The notes: generated from the sequence alone by a model not told the origin. Shown: positions 9,529-20,333, counted from the first letter of the stretch. The stretch: 64,000 bases of DNA from Verrucomicrobiota bacterium (GCA_022710935.1 JAKLFY010000020.1:1-64000); one strand, 5' to 3'. A program made the numbers and translations.

Positions 9529-12500
9529 GGGGAAAGAAGGCCCTTTGGCTCCGTCGCCTGCCGGAGCCGGGCGAGGGCCTCGGCGAACGCGAACGCGCCC
9601 ACGTCGCGCTCGAACCCGGCGAATGCCTCGCCTATGAACAGCGCCCGGAAAACGTCGCGCTCCGCTTCCAGACACTCGGTGGCGGCGGGATCGAATCGAG
9701 AGAGCAGCCCGATCATCTCCTCGACCGCCCGCCTGGCTCGCGCCGGGTCGGGCGGAGGCGCCCCGGGGCTGTCGGAGGGCGTTCGTCGATCCGGCGGCAG
9801 TGCGGCGCGCAGTCGTGCGACGAACTCCTCGAGAGTTGCCCGCAGATCCTGCAAGGCCGGCGGCAGATCGGCGCACGGTGTTCTTGCGGCGAGGGCGCGT
9901 TCGAGCGCAGCCGCCGCCCGTTGGACGCGACCGGCGCCGAGGCTGCCGGCCACCCCCTTGACCGTGTGGGCGAGGCGTTCGGCCGTGGACGCCTCGTCGC
10001 GCATCAGCGCCGCGGCGATCTGGTCCGGCGCCGCGGCGTGCTGATCGAGGAACTGGCGCAAGAGATTCAGGTACAGTCTGCGATTGCCGGCCAATCGGCG
10101 TAGGCCCTCCTCGGTGTCCAGGCCCTCGACGGACGGAAGAGTCTCCACGATCGCCGGGGCGTCGTCCGCGTCGGAGTCCGTCGTGGCGGGAGAGTGGCCA
10201 TCTGCGGGGTGTTCCGGGGCAGTGGAATAGCGTTGCAGGGTTTCGAAGAGCAATGCGGGGTCGATCGGTTTGGCGACGTGATCGTTCATGCCGGCTTCGA
10301 GGCATCGCTGGCGCTCCTCGACCGTGGCGTGGGCGGTCATGGCAATGATGGGCAGGCGCGCCAGCCGGGCGTCGGCGCGAATCCTGGCGGTCGCCTGGTA
10401 GCCGTCCATTTCGGGCATCTGGAGATCCATCAGGACGAGGTTGTAAGGAGGCGGGAATGCGCCTTCGAGGAGCATCTCGACGGCCTCGCGTCCGTGTCTG
10501 GCCACCGCCACCCGGGCGCCGGCGCTTTCGATCAGTTCGATTGCGATCTGGCGGTTGATGTCGTTGTCTTCCACCAGCAGGACGCGCAGGCCCCGCAGGC
10601 GGCCCGGCGCGTCACCGGTCTGGGCGGCGACAGCCTGGGCCTCGTCCGGCGTGGCGAAGACGCTGACCAGGCTGTCCACGATCATGGACTTGGTGACCGG
10701 CTTGACGAGAAAGCCGTCCACCGCGAGCTTCTCGGCCTCCTCGCGGACCTCTTCACGGCCGAAGGCGGTGACGATGATCACGGCCGGCTGCGCCTTCAGC
10801 GACCGATCCTGCTTGATGGCGCGCGTGGCCTCCAGGCCATCCATGCCTGGCATCCGCCAGTCCATGAAGACAACGTCGTAGGGCGCGTCCGCGTCCTTCT
10901 GGCGGATGGCCGCAAGGGCTTCGCGGGCGGAGCCGACGGCATCGACATCTTTGGCGATGTGTTCGAGGGATTCGACGAGGATGGCGCGTGCGGCGGCGTT
11001 GTCATCGACGACCAGCGCGCGCAAGTGCCGGAGCTTTTCCGGCACGATCCGCCGATCCTTGGCGGTGTGGCTGACGTCCAGCCAGACGGTGAACGCGAAG
11101 GTGCTGCCGACACCCGGCTGGCTCTCGACCCCGATCTGCCCGCCCATCAGCTCGACCAGCCGGCGGCAGATGGTCAGCCCCAGCCCCGTGCCGCCATGCT
11201 TGCGCGTGGTCGACATGTCCGCCTGCGAAAAGGGCTGGAACAGCCTGGCCGCCTGCTCGGGCGTGACGCCAATCCCGGTGTCGCGCACGGAGCATTTGAG
11301 TTGAACCCTGGCGCCCGCGGTCTGGCTGCGTTCGAGGCGGAGCCGGACCTCGCCGCGGTCGGTGAACTTGATGGCGTTGTTGACGAGGTTGGTGAGGATC
11401 TGGCCCAGGCGGAGCGGATCCCCCCGCAAGCGCTCGGGGACGTCGGACGGGATTTCGGTGAGGAACTCGAGCCCTTTGTCGTGGGCCTTTTGCGCCGTGA
11501 GGGTGATGACTGAATCGATCACGGCATCGAGCTGGAAATCCGTCGTCTCGAGTTCGAGTTTGCCCGCCTCGATCTTCGAGAAATCGAGAATGTCGTTGAT
11601 GATGCTCAGGAGCGAGGTGCCGGCGTTGTGGATCTTGGCGACGTAATCGCGCTGTTTGGGGGTGAGCGGCGTCTTGAGGGCGAGATGCGACAGGCCGATG
11701 ATCGCGTTCATCGGGGTGCGGATCTCGTGGCTCATGTTCGCCAGGAACATCGACTTCATCAAGGTGGCTTCCTCGGCCTTGTGCTTGGCGGCCTTGAGTT
11801 CCGCCTCGGTCTGTTTCTGTTCGGTGACGTCGGTGTACATCGCGAACGCGCCGCATTTGACCCCCTGCTCGTCGAGGAGAGGGGCCGCGCTCACACGGCA
11901 CGGGACGAGAGTCCCGTCCGGCCGTTGCAGCGAGATGTCGTAGGCCCCCTTTTCCCCTCTGGCCCGGCGCGCGACATTCTCGCTGAAGATGCGCTTGTTC
12001 TCCCCGTCGACGAAATCGAAGATCGGGCGTCCGACAATCTGGTCTCGAGGGCGGCCGAGGATCTGACACATCGCGTCGTTGACCTCGATGGTGGCCGCCT
12101 GGTTGTCGATGAGCCAGAAACCCTCGCTGGTGGTTTCCAGGATCCGCCGGATGCGGCGTTCGCTGGCGGCCAGGGCCTGCTCATTGCGTTTGCGTTCTGA
12201 GATGTCGTGGATGCGCGTGAGCAGGGCGGGCTTGCCACGCAATGAGATCCGGATCAGGGAGACGTCGCAGGGAAACTCGCCTCCGTCCTGCCTGCGGTGG
12301 ACCCAATCGAAGCGCAGGGGCGTGCTCATCTGCATCGCCGTCTCGATGCGTTCGAGGGCGAGGTTCCCCGAGAGGCGTCCGTCGGGCTGACGTTCCGGCG
12401 AGAGCTCGACCGGGCCGCATCGGACCAGTTCGGCCACGCTGGCGAATCCGAACATCTTTGCCGCGGCCGGGTTGGCGTGGATGAAGCCGCGCTTGGGCAG

Positions 12501-14693
12501 GAGGATCAGCAGGCCGTCGTCCGAGTTATTGAAGTAGGCGCTGACCCGTTCCTCGGTCTCCTTGCGGTCCGTGATGTCTGTGAAGCTCACCACGGCGCCG
12601 ACGACCGCGCCGTCCTTGAGAATGCTCGTGACGCCATACTCGACGGGGAGGCCGACGCCGTCCTTTGTCCAGAAGAACTCGTTGTCCACGCGGCTCGCCT
12701 CCCCCCGCGTGTAGGCGGCGTGCACTTTGCACTCGTCCTGGGGGTAGGCGCTGCCGTCCGGACGGCGGTGGTGGATCAGGCCGTGCGATGGGCGCCCGAT
12801 GATCTCCTCCGCCGTGTAGCCAAGAGTCCCGCAGGCCGCGGGGTTGACGAATTCGATGCGGCCCGTCGTGTCGACTCCGAAGATGCCCTCGGCCGTGGAC
12901 TCGAGGATGAGTCGGGTGCGTTCTTCGGCGTGCCTGCGTTGCTGGCTTTCGACGGCCAAGCGGAGCGCGTTGGCGAGCGTTTCGCATGCTTTCTCCATCC
13001 ACCGGCTGTGGGTCTCCGTTGGGGGCCTGAAGAGGCCGAGTTCGAGGACGCCGATTGGGTTTTCGTTCACCAGGAGCGGATAGGCGACCACCTGGACGGG
13101 CGCCACGGCTCCGAAACCAAAGTGCACGCGCAGTTGGGCGGCTTCGGGTTCGCTCACGACCGGGCGGCCCGAGCGGGCGGCCTGTCCAACGACGCCGGTG
13201 CCAATGGGAAAGGACCTGGGGAGATCGGCCCCGGGCGGATAGGCATGGGCGGCCACGCGGTGCAGGACGCGGTCGGCGCCGCTGACGAACACGGCGCCAA
13301 CCGGCGCTCCGAGGAACTCGACCATGGCGGCCAGACCGTGTTGAGCCACCTGGTCCACGCCAAGGTCTCCGCGCAAGGCGCTGTTCAGGGCCGACAGGCT
13401 GGATTCGCGGATGGCCGTTTCCTGCGATTGCCGTGTGAGCTTCTCGAGTTCGGCCGTGTGCGCGGTCAACTCGCGGGTCCGCTCTTCAACAGTGTGTTCG
13501 AGATTCTGGTTCCACTCGGCCAGACGCTGCTCGCGGACGCCGATTTCGCGGGCCATGCCCTGGAAACCGCGCGCCAGTTCGCCCAGCTCGTCGCGGCGCG
13601 GAACAAGGTCGGTCAGCATTCCCTCTTCGAAGCTGTCCTGTTCGAGGGCCGCGGCTGCCCGGGTGAGGCGCAGGAGGGGATGGGCCAGTCGACGGGCCAG
13701 GGTGGTGACGATGAGGACCATGAACACCAGGCCGGCTGCGCCGATGAGGGCCGAGCGCAGGGTGAGTTGATGCACCGGATCGAGAATGGCGGCTTCGGAG
13801 ACGTTCAGGACCACCTTCCATCCGGTCAGAGGCAGCTCGGCCCAGAAGAGCCGGCGCCGCTCCCCGTCGGGTGCGATCGACGCGGCCCCCTCAGGTCTCG
13901 AGGCGACGAGCGCTCCGCCCGGCTGGGTTTCGATGTCGGCCCCGGGAAAGCCCTGGCGAAGCATCAGGTGCTCGTCCGGATGCACCAGGATCTTCCCGGC
14001 ACGGCTGACAAGAAAGGCGCACGCATCGGATGATCCCGGTTTGTCGGTGTCCGTCGACGCGCGCAGGCGAATGGCGCGGACGATTTCCCGGATGCGATCG
14101 AGGGACAAGTCGGCTCCCGCGACACCCAGGAAGTTGGTGGCGGCATCGAAGACGGGCACGGTGACGCTGACCATGCTGATGTTCCCGGCGCCCTCGTCGA
14201 AATAGGGCTCGGTAACATGCAATGTCCCCGAGACCTTGGGTCCGTGATACCACTCCTGTTTGGGATCGTGGTAGTCGTACGTCACGGGTGTCAGGTCGGG
14301 CCAGCCCTTGCGATGCATCGCCACACATCCGTCGGGCTCGGTCCAGTCCTTGTCCTCGAAGGCCATGTAGACGCCGTAAACCTCTTCGGCGGGGGTCTGT
14401 CGAAGCAGTTCGCGCAGATAGGGCCCCAGGCCGGGATCGGGGGCGCGTCCCGCCAACCGCTGGCGAACGGCGAGGCTGCGGGGCAACATGGCGATCCGCG
14501 CGACGAAATCGTCCAAGCGGTATGCGGCCGCACGAATCTCGGAGACCGCCTCGGCATTGGTCTGGGCTTCGAGTTCGGCGCGGCTGCTGCGCGAGTTGAT
14601 CCACACCGTCAGCCCCAGCACAACCCCCGTCACAAGGGCCACTCCGAACTGAATCCAGCGAACGATGCTGTGAGAGGTGACGTGTTGTTTCAT
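9525..14693 (-). CDS. Membrane hybrid histidine kinase: Cache-HAMP-GAF-PASx3-HisKA-HATPase-RECx2-HPt
   Basis: The product is 1,722 residues. TM1 is at about 10-30. An extracytoplasmic double-Cache-like sensor spans about 35-300. TM2 and HAMP are at about 310-390 ([26 protein letters not shown]). A GAF domain spans about 425-560. Three PAS domains follow: starting near 585 ([13 protein letters not shown]), near 710 ([13 protein letters not shown]) and near 835 ([12 protein letters not shown]). HisKA has its His near 985 ([15 protein letters not shown]). The HATPase spans about 1030-1190 ([19 protein letters not shown]). Two receiver domains are at about 1220-1340 ([13 protein letters not shown]) and 1364-1488 ([13 protein letters not shown]). 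The HPt domain is at about 1527-1605, phospho-His near 1573 ([13 protein letters not shown]). A further 110 residues follow. It is the first gene of a two-gene unit with the REC-cyclase; the input ligand is unknown. Confidence 0.95.
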   Translation of the reverse strand: MKQHVTSHSIVRWIQFGVALVTGVVLGLTVWINSRSSRAELEAQTNAEAVSEIRAAAYRLDDFVARIAMLPRSLAVRQRLAGRAPDPGLGPYLRELLRQTPAEEVYGVYMAFEDKDWTEPDGCVAMHRKGWPDLTPVTYDYHDPKQEWYHGPKVSGTLHVTEPYFDEGAGNISMVSVTVPVFDAATNFLGVAGADLSLDRIREIVRAIRLRASTDTDKPGSSDACAFLVSRAGKILVHPDEHLMLRQGFPGADIETQPGGALVASRPEGAASIAPDGERRRLFWAELPLTGWKVVLNVSEAAILDPVHQLTLRSALIGAAGLVFMVLIVTTLARRLAHPLLRLTRAAAALEQDSFEEGMLTDLVPRRDELGELARGFQGMAREIGVREQRLAEWNQNLEHTVEERTRELTAHTAELEKLTRQSQETAIRESSLSALNSALRGDLGVDQVAQHGLAAMVEFLGAPVGAVFVSGADRVLHRVAAHAYPPGADLPRSFPIGTGVVGQAARSGRPVVSEPEAAQLRVHFGFGAVAPVQVVAYPLLVNENPIGVLELGLFRPPTETHSRWMEKACETLANALRLAVESQQRRHAEERTRLILESTAEGIFGVDTTGRIEFVNPAACGTLGYTAEEIIGRPSHGLIHHRRPDGSAYPQDECKVHAAYTRGEASRVDNEFFWTKDGVGLPVEYGVTSILKDGAVVGAVVSFTDITDRKETEERVSAYFNNSDDGLLILLPKRGFIHANPAAAKMFGFASVAELVRCGPVELSPERQPDGRLSGNLALERIETAMQMSTPLRFDWVHRRQDGGEFPCDVSLIRISLRGKPALLTRIHDISERKRNEQALAASERRIRRILETTSEGFWLIDNQAATIEVNDAMCQILGRPRDQIVGRPIFDFVDGENKRIFSENVARRARGEKGAYDISLQRPDGTLVPCRVSAAPLLDEQGVKCGAFAMYTDVTEQKQTEAELKAAKHKAEEATLMKSMFLANMSHEIRTPMNAIIGLSHLALKTPLTPKQRDYVAKIHNAGTSLLSIINDILDFSKIEAGKLELETTDFQLDAVIDSVITLTAQKAHDKGLEFLTEIPSDVPERLRGDPLRLGQILTNLVNNAIKFTDRGEVRLRLERSQTAGARVQLKCSVRDTGIGVTPEQAARLFQPFSQADMSTTRKHGGTGLGLTICRRLVELMGGQIGVESQPGVGSTFAFTVWLDVSHTAKDRRIVPEKLRHLRALVVDDNAAARAILVESLEHIAKDVDAVGSAREALAAIRQKDADAPYDVVFMDWRMPGMDGLEATRAIKQDRSLKAQPAVIIVTAFGREEVREEAEKLAVDGFLVKPVTKSMIVDSLVSVFATPDEAQAVAAQTGDAPGRLRGLRVLLVEDNDINRQIAIELIESAGARVAVARHGREAVEMLLEGAFPPPYNLVLMDLQMPEMDGYQATARIRADARLARLPIIAMTAHATVEERQRCLEAGMNDHVAKPIDPALLFETLQRYSTAPEHPADGHSPATTDSDADDAPAIVETLPSVEGLDTEEGLRRLAGNRRLYLNLLRQFLDQHAAAPDQIAAALMRDEASTAERLAHTVKGVAGSLGAGRVQRAAAALERALAARTPCADLPPALQDLRATLEEFVARLRAALPPDRRTPSDSPGAPPPDPARARRAVEEMIGLLSRFDPAATECLEAERDVFRALFIGEAFAGFERDVGAFAFAEALARLRQATEPKGLLSP

Positions 14694-15102
14694 GCCGGCC
14701 TGGCGCGCCTAAGCAGTCCCGAATCATGACCCTGCGGCAGGCAAAGCCGCGGAGGGCAATCCGATCCAGAGACGTCTGCCATGTGTGCGCGCAGGGAGCT
14801 TGCCCGCGCGCTGTGGGCATTTCAATGCGATTCAGGGGCGGCGGGCGGTCAGTGTCTCTGGAGGTTGTCGGTCGGTGGGAATCGTGTTTGCGCCGCGTGG
14901 GGGCACGCGGCCTACAGCGGGAGTCTCGATCCGTTGTAGGCCCGGTGTCCTCACCGGGCGACAGAAGACCGACAACAACCCGATGCACGGAGGGGCGGTT
15001 CTGCCGTGAAAACCGCCGTTGCCCAAACGCCCATCGGGGCGAGACAGGCTGGCAGGAAGTCGCCTGGTTACGGTTCCTCGCGAAGCGTGCGAAATAACCG
15101 GG
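14694..15102. other. Intergenic region with GTAGGCC repeats, no gene seen
   Basis: About 400 bases lie between the hybrid kinase and the DUF4340 gene. Only the repeat cluster at 14883-14985 is recognisable. The flanking sequence carries no reading frame with coding character. Confidence 0.55.
14883..14985. repeat. GTAGGCC palindromic repeat cluster (inverted copy)
   Basis: GCGCCGCGTGGGGGCACGCG (reverse form of the CGCGTGCCCCCACGCG unit) is followed by GGCCTACAGCGGGAGTCTCGATCC and a GTAGGCCCGGTGTCCTCACC unit. The order of elements repeats, inverted, what is seen near 3545-3660; the spacer matches that at 120-140. Confidence 0.8.
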
Positions 15103-16566
15103 CTAGGGAGGTGTCTCAGCCGGTGGCGGTGTCTCGGGCGCCGGTGGCGCGGGAGTGGGCGGCACGGGCGGTGCCGGCGGCGTCTCGGGCGCAGGCGGCG
15201 TTTGAGGAGCCGGTGGTGCGGGAGTGGGCGGCACGGGCGGTGCCGGCGGTGTCTCCGGCTTGGATGTTGGAGCTGGCGCGGGCGGCGCGGGCGGGGGAAC
15301 GGGCGGTGTGGGCAGATTCGGCTTGATGACGTCCGTCGAGGATGGGGCAGGGGAGGGTGGCACGGGTGCGATGTCTGGCACCAGCGGGGCGGGAGTTGGC
15401 TCGGCCGGCTCGGCAGTTTCCTCGGGCTCCGCATCCTTCTTCTCCGCCATCAGGGTGTGTCGCTCCTTGAGGAGGGAGTCGAGAGACCATTTCGAGACGA
15501 GGAACGTCCAACTTTCGAGGGCTTTTTCCTTCTTGAGCTTCTCGTTGAGCTTGTCGGTCTTCTCTTTGAACTCTTTGTCGAGTCTTTCCTTGTCCTCGTC
15601 TTTCTCATCCTGTCCGGGCGTGCGTGTCTGGGGGATCTCGGCGGTCACAGCCACGGTCATGTAGTAGGCGTCCTCCCCGCTCTTCTTGCCCGCCTTCACG
15701 GTGTAGGTGAAGTTGTCGAACGTCTCGAGGACGGCGACGGTGGGTGTGTCCAGCCCCGTCACGTCGGGTTGCGGATCGAGCACGACGTCGTTGAAGCTGG
15801 GCCAGGAGAGGGCGTTGGCCAGGCTCGACGTCTTCGAGCTGTCGAGTTGTTCGCCCGGCTGGGTGTCCGCGAGGGTCCACTGGCCGGTTTCGGTCTCCCG
15901 GCTCAGGGACCACGAGTTGGTGGGGACCGGGTAGGTGACGGCGATCGACCTGACCTTCTCGACCTTGAAGAAGTCCTTGTTGATCCACTGCTCGGGCTTG
16001 GGTTCGAGGTTGTTGAACGTCTCGGACACGAGGCTGGCGCTCTCGGGCTTGTCGTCGAGCATGACGTAGCGCCCATCGGGCCAGCCGTCGTCGCCGCCGA
16101 AGGGCGAGGGGCTCGAAGATTGGCGCATGTGTTTCTTGCCCAGGAGAACCTTGCGCAGCGGCTTGCCCTCCTTGTCGGCCAGCGTGACGAGCGTGGCGCT
16201 GTTGGTCTCCTCGGACGTTGTCAATTCGAGGCGTCCGAGCTGGGACGGGCCGATCCGGATGGGCTGGACGACCTTGAGTTCCCAGAGTTTGCGGAGGGTC
16301 TCGCTGACCTCGCTGAAGTTGGCCGGATAGCCGCCGCGCTGCGGAACGGTCCACAGGTCGTTTGTTTGGACGAGATGCAGCTCGTTGGTGGCGTGTTTGA
16401 TGGTGATGCCAGCCACGGCGTTGAGGTCGAACTCGCCGAGGACTTTCTGGCCCATCTGGCCCTGACTGGTCTTGTAGGACGATCTGTCGCGGTTGCGCAG
16501 CCACAGTCCGAGGCCGCCCAGCACCACCACCGCGAGCAGGACGAGGGTGAGTTGTTTGCGATTCAT
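15103..16566 (-). CDS. DUF4340 domain protein with proline-rich tail
   Basis: ATG 16566 is used because it overlaps the stop of the upstream GldG-like gene (ATGA) and gives an N-terminal membrane anchor (LTLVLLAVVVLGGLGLWL). The 487-residue product has a DUF4340-type periplasmic region (about 30-350; includes WTVPQRGGYPANFSEV) and a Lys/Glu-rich segment near 310-340. It ends in a tail of about 100 residues made largely of Pro, Ala and Thr. The tail includes a near-duplicate of about 23 residues (APPVPPTPAPPAP repeated 69 bases apart). DUF4340 proteins commonly close GldA/F/G-like ABC operons. The role is unknown; surface or cell-wall spanning is plausible for the tail. Confidence 0.85.
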   Translation of the reverse strand: MNRKQLTLVLLAVVVLGGLGLWLRNRDRSSYKTSQGQMGQKVLGEFDLNAVAGITIKHATNELHLVQTNDLWTVPQRGGYPANFSEVSETLRKLWELKVVQPIRIGPSQLGRLELTTSEETNSATLVTLADKEGKPLRKVLLGKKHMRQSSSPSPFGGDDGWPDGRYVMLDDKPESASLVSETFNNLEPKPEQWINKDFFKVEKVRSIAVTYPVPTNSWSLSRETETGQWTLADTQPGEQLDSSKTSSLANALSWPSFNDVVLDPQPDVTGLDTPTVAVLETFDNFTYTVKAGKKSGEDAYYMTVAVTAEIPQTRTPGQDEKDEDKERLDKEFKEKTDKLNEKLKKEKALESWTFLVSKWSLDSLLKERHTLMAEKKDAEPEETAEPAEPTPAPLVPDIAPVPPSPAPSSTDVIKPNLPTPPVPPPAPPAPAPTSKPETPPAPPVPPTPAPPAPQTPPAPETPPAPPVPPTPAPPAPETPPPAETPP

Positions 16567-18515
16567 TTGGCAGCGGTTTTCTTGCGTTTCACCACGGCGA
16601 AGCCGACCCATGCCACCGTCACGAGCATCGGCACCGCGGCAATGTTGAACCATTTCAACCGGGTCTCGAGCGCGTCAATGTCCTTGCGCAACTGCTTGCG
16701 CACTTCCTTCAAGTCGCGCTTGGTTTGGACTTCCTTCTCCCGGAACCGTTTGATCTCCGCCTGCACTTCGGGCGGCAAGATGAACCGTTGGTTCTGGTCC
16801 TTGTTGCGCTGGAGTTCGTTGATCTTCTGTTGCGCCTCTTCGAGGTCGCTCTGGAGATTCTTGATCTTCTCGGTGTAGCGCTCTTCGGCTTCCGCCTGAA
16901 TCGTGCGCACCCGCGTGAAGGGCCGGGTCTGCACCGCCCGGCTGCGGACCTGGATCAGATTCTCATCGCCCATGAACTGTTCGATCACGTTCTGGAGCAA
17001 ACCCAGATTCCCGTTGAAGGGGGAGACGAGCTTCTGTCCGAAGAAATTCTGAACCTGCACGCAGAACTGGTCGTAGACGAAATCGGTGTCGCCCACGAGC
17101 AGCACCGCGCCCTCCTTCTGCGATTCCTTGAGAGAATCGGCTTTGGCCGCTGTGTCGCCGCCCTCGGCTTTCTCCTTGTCATCGCCCGCGGCGTCCGCGG
17201 ACGGGCCGCCGGGCGGGCCGTCGGGAAAGGCCGTCTTGAATTTGCCGGTGAGCATGAGGGCCAGCGGGGATTCCTTCCCGGACGGTTTGAAATCCTTGGA
17301 CGTGTCGGCGCCGAACTGGGCCATCATTTTATCGACGCCATCCGAGTTCGGGGACGTCCTGACGAGGATCTTTTGGCTGAGGCCTTCCAACGGCGTGCCG
17401 CTGAAGATGCCGGCTCCGGCGAACAGGAGGCTGTCGATCTGGCTTGTGACGATCTCGTTCTGATCGATCGCGTCGGCGGTGAGGGAGAGCCAGGTCAGTT
17501 CGGGCGCAGGCGCTCCGCCGGCGCCGCGCCGCACCATGGTGACGTAGTTCTTGTCCGCGATGACCTTGTCGCCCTCGAACTTGATGCCCCAGGCGGCGAG
17601 GAGCTTGGGAAGGTCCGAACCGCCCGCAGCCGCGCGCTGCATCATGTTCTGGGGATTCATCGAGTTGCGCGAGTCGAACACCGACAGCGGATCGAGCAGT
17701 GCAATGAGCTTGCCGCCGCGCAACACGAACTGATCCAGGGCGTACTGGGCTTTGTCGGAGATGTTGGACGGGTGGACCACGAGGAGAACGTTGATGTCGT
17801 CGTCGATCTTCTCCACGGTCATGTCGATCTGTTTGACGTTGAAGTCGCGTTTCAGTTCGTTGAGGACAATCCACGGCTCCTGTTGGCCTCCGCCCATCTG
17901 GGCCATCATCGGGTTCATCATCTGGCCGAAGATGGGGAGACCGCTCATGACGCCGAGGTTCTGCTTCTGAGGGTTGACGACCTGCGCGACGGCTCGAGTG
18001 AGGTCATATTCGAGGAGGCGTTCGCGGGAGGGATCCAGGAAGGGCAGGGCCACCTTTTGATCGAGACAGGTGACCGAGAGGCCGAGGTAGACCTTCTCGC
18101 CGAGCCCGATGATGCCCCCTTCGCCGACGCTCTGGCCCTCGACGCCGTCGAGTCGCGCCGAGTCTTCGGCGTCGGAATCGGGCTGGGGATCGAACTTCTT
18201 GATTTCGATCTTGCCATTCGAGCGCTGGCGGTACTCGTCCAGCAGGTCTTCCACCCGCTTGGCGTAGGTCTTCAACGGAACAGGCATCCGGTTCTCGGAC
18301 TGGGTGCAGTAGAAGTTGATCGTGACGGGCGTGTCGAGCTTGGCCAGGGTCTTCTTGGTGCCGTCCGAAAGCGTGTACACGCGGTCCGCGGTCAGATCGA
18401 GGCGGACCTTGGCGGCTCCGGCGATGATGCCGATGGCCACCAGGATGAGGAACATGGCGCCCACGCCCAAGCCGGAGTAGAGGAGCGGCTCCCATTTGTG
18501 TTTGTTGGTGTTCAT
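16563..18515 (-). CDS. GldG-like ABC-associated periplasmic subunit
   Basis: The 650-residue membrane protein has TM1 near 14-34, then RLDLTADRVYTLSDGTKK, the hallmark start of the GldG/Gtr family (DUF4350-type fold), and a long extracytoplasmic part with a second conserved region (LLVVHPSNISDKAQYALDQFVLRGGKLI, in pieces about 255-285). A coiled coil spans about 560-625, followed by a C-terminal TM (WFNIAAVPMLVTVAWVGFAVV). In Bacteroidetes GldG works with GldA and GldF in gliding motility; in Verrucomicrobia and Planctomycetes such operons occur without gliding and the substrate is unknown. It overlaps the DUF4340 gene by 4 bases and follows the permease gene after 43 bases. Confidence 0.87.
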   Translation of the reverse strand: MNTNKHKWEPLLYSGLGVGAMFLILVAIGIIAGAAKVRLDLTADRVYTLSDGTKKTLAKLDTPVTINFYCTQSENRMPVPLKTYAKRVEDLLDEYRQRSNGKIEIKKFDPQPDSDAEDSARLDGVEGQSVGEGGIIGLGEKVYLGLSVTCLDQKVALPFLDPSRERLLEYDLTRAVAQVVNPQKQNLGVMSGLPIFGQMMNPMMAQMGGGQQEPWIVLNELKRDFNVKQIDMTVEKIDDDINVLLVVHPSNISDKAQYALDQFVLRGGKLIALLDPLSVFDSRNSMNPQNMMQRAAAGGSDLPKLLAAWGIKFEGDKVIADKNYVTMVRRGAGGAPAPELTWLSLTADAIDQNEIVTSQIDSLLFAGAGIFSGTPLEGLSQKILVRTSPNSDGVDKMMAQFGADTSKDFKPSGKESPLALMLTGKFKTAFPDGPPGGPSADAAGDDKEKAEGGDTAAKADSLKESQKEGAVLLVGDTDFVYDQFCVQVQNFFGQKLVSPFNGNLGLLQNVIEQFMGDENLIQVRSRAVQTRPFTRVRTIQAEAEERYTEKIKNLQSDLEEAQQKINELQRNKDQNQRFILPPEVQAEIKRFREKEVQTKRDLKEVRKQLRKDIDALETRLKWFNIAAVPMLVTVAWVGFAVVKRKKTAAK

Positions 18516-18558
18516 GATGCGAGTACGGCGTTTGCCAATGGTAAAGACGGGCGCCGGG

Positions 18559-19362
18559 TCAGCCGGCCCGATGACTGCGGATGATGACGCCGGTCGTAAA
18601 CAAGCTGAACGCGATCACCGACAGGAAGTACACCAGGTCGCGCGAGTCGATCACGCCCCGCTGGAAACTCTCGAAGTGGGGCATCACGCTGAAGGCGGCG
18701 ACTCCCTCGACCAGCCAGTTGGGGGCCCATTGCACGAGCATGTCGGTCACGGGCGGCCAGCCGGCCAGGATGAGAAAGAGGCAGGCCACAACCGAGAGGA
18801 TGAAGCTGATGACCTGGTTGCGCGTGAGCGCCGAGGTCATGCAACTGATGGCCAGGTAGGCGCCCGCCATGAGTGCGCTGCCGAGATAGCCGCAGAAGAT
18901 GACGCCGTAGTCGGGGCTGCCCAGGTACCCGACGGTCAGCACCAGCGGGAAGGTCAGGGCCAACGCGATGGCCAGGAAGAGCCAGGAGGCGACGAATTTG
19001 CCCACAATGGCCTGCCAGGGCGTGATCGGCATGGTCAGGAGCAGCTCGATCGTCCCCAGGCGCCGTTCCTCGGACCAGGTGCGCATCCCCACGGCGGGCA
19101 CCAGGAACAGGTAGAGCCACGGATGCCAGATGAAGAAGGCGATCAGCGAGGCCTCGCCGCGCTGGAAGAACCGTCCAACCATGAAGGTGAAAAACCCGCA
19201 AAGAAGCAGGAAGAACACGATGAAGACGTACGCCACGGGGGAGGCGAAGTACGACGTCAGTTCGCGTTTGGCGATGGTGGTGATGTGCCGCACGGCGCTG
19301 CTGTGCGCGCGGGCGTCCGACAGGCCGGCGGCCGAATGGGCCGTGATTGCGTCTGTGCTCAT
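18559..19362 (-). CDS. ABC-2 type permease, GldF-like
   Basis: ATG 19362 overlaps the stop of the upstream ATPase gene (ATGA). The 267-residue protein has six hydrophobic segments (first: PVAYVFIVFFLLLCGFFTFMV) and the W-S-E-E-R-R-x-G-T-I-E-L-L-L-T-x-P motif typical of ABC-2/GldF permeases at about residues 95-112. It should be the membrane partner of the adjacent ATPase, with the GldG-like and DUF4340 proteins as extracytoplasmic partners. Confidence 0.9.
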   Translation of the reverse strand: MSTDAITAHSAAGLSDARAHSSAVRHITTIAKRELTSYFASPVAYVFIVFFLLLCGFFTFMVGRFFQRGEASLIAFFIWHPWLYLFLVPAVGMRTWSEERRLGTIELLLTMPITPWQAIVGKFVASWLFLAIALALTFPLVLTVGYLGSPDYGVIFCGYLGSALMAGAYLAISCMTSALTRNQVISFILSVVACLFLILAGWPPVTDMLVQWAPNWLVEGVAAFSVMPHFESFQRGVIDSRDLVYFLSVIAFSLFTTGVIIRSHRAG

Positions 19363-20333
19363 TGGGCTTGTTCCTTGCTGGTGGCGGGCGTGTCCGGAAG
19401 GGTGATGGCCCGGAAGACCTCGTCGAGCCGTCCTTCCTCGGCTTTCAACTCGATCAGCTTCCACTGCTCCCGCACCGCCAGTTCATAAAGGCTCTGGTTG
19501 AGTTCGTTGTCGCGGGCCCCTTTGGCCCCGTAGGCGCGTGCCCACGCGGCGCCCGGCTCCTCCCGGACGATGGCGCAGCGCTTGACCCCGGGCAGTTGCT
19601 GCAGGCGCTCGCGCAGGACCGCGCCGGTGACCCCGGCCACGCGGAGGGACACCGCGCCGGCGAGATCGGACTTCTGCCGCAGCTCGCGCGGGGTGCCATT
19701 GGCGACGATCTTGCCGCGGTCGATGACGATGGCCCGTGTGCACGCGGCGTCGACCTCCTCGAGAATGTGTGTCGAGAAAACGATCGCCTTCTTCTCGCCC
19801 ATGCGCCGGATCAGGGTGCGCACCTCGTGCTTCTGGTTCGGATCCAGGCCGTCGGTCGGCTCGTCCATGATGAGAATGTCCGGGTCATGGATGATGGATT
19901 GGGCGAAGCAGGTCCGGTGACGGTACCCTTTCGAGAGCGTGTCCACGCTCTGGTAGAGCACGGAGTCGAGGAAGCACATCTCGACGGCGCGGTGGACGGC
20001 CTTCTTGCGGGACTCGCCACTGAGCCCGCGCAGTTCCGCCGTGAAATTGAGAAACCCGTAGACCGTCATGTCCGTGTATGCGGGGGCGTTCTCCGGCAGA
20101 TAGCCGATCAGCCGCTTGGCGGGGATCGGGTCGCTGACCATGTCGAACCCGCCGACGCTGATGCGGCCCGCGGTGGGGGGGATGAAGCCCGTCACCATGC
20201 GCATGGTGGTCGACTTGCCCGCGCCGTTGGGACCGAGGAATCCGAGCACTTCGCCCCGTTCGACGGTAAACGACACGTCGTTGACCGCCAGCTTCGAGCC
20301 GAAGGCCTTGACCAGGTTGTGTACTTTAATCAT
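19359..20333 (-). CDS. ABC transporter ATP-binding protein, GldA-like
   Basis: The 324-residue cytoplasmic ATPase has Walker A GPNGAGKSTT (about 34-43), a Q-loop region with IGYLPENAP, a degenerate signature LSKGYRHR, Walker B ILIMDEPTDGLDP and the H-loop STH. The C-terminal 110 residues form the accessory domain common in GldA-type ATPases. First gene of the operon ATPase-permease-GldG-DUF4340. A shortened GTAGGCC-type palindrome (19530-19553) is read through in frame inside the C-terminal domain, encoding part of GAAWARAYG. Confidence 0.93.
   Translation of the reverse strand: MIKVHNLVKAFGSKLAVNDVSFTVERGEVLGFLGPNGAGKSTTMRMVTGFIPPTAGRISVGGFDMVSDPIPAKRLIGYLPENAPAYTDMTVYGFLNFTAELRGLSGESRKKAVHRAVEMCFLDSVLYQSVDTLSKGYRHRTCFAQSIIHDPDILIMDEPTDGLDPNQKHEVRTLIRRMGEKKAIVFSTHILEEVDAACTRAIVIDRGKIVANGTPRELRQKSDLAGAVSLRVAGVTGAVLRERLQQLPGVKRCAIVREEPGAAWARAYGAKGARDNELNQSLYELAVREQWKLIELKAEEGRLDEVFRAITLPDTPATSKEQAQ
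19530..19553. repeat. GTAGGCC-type palindrome inside the GldA-like coding sequence
   Basis: The sequence GTAGGCGCGTGCCCACGCGG followed by CGC matches the intergenic unit GTAGGCCGCGTGCCCCCACG + CGGCGC with three bases missing, which leaves the reading frame open. This is the only member of the family seen inside a gene body. Confidence 0.65.
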
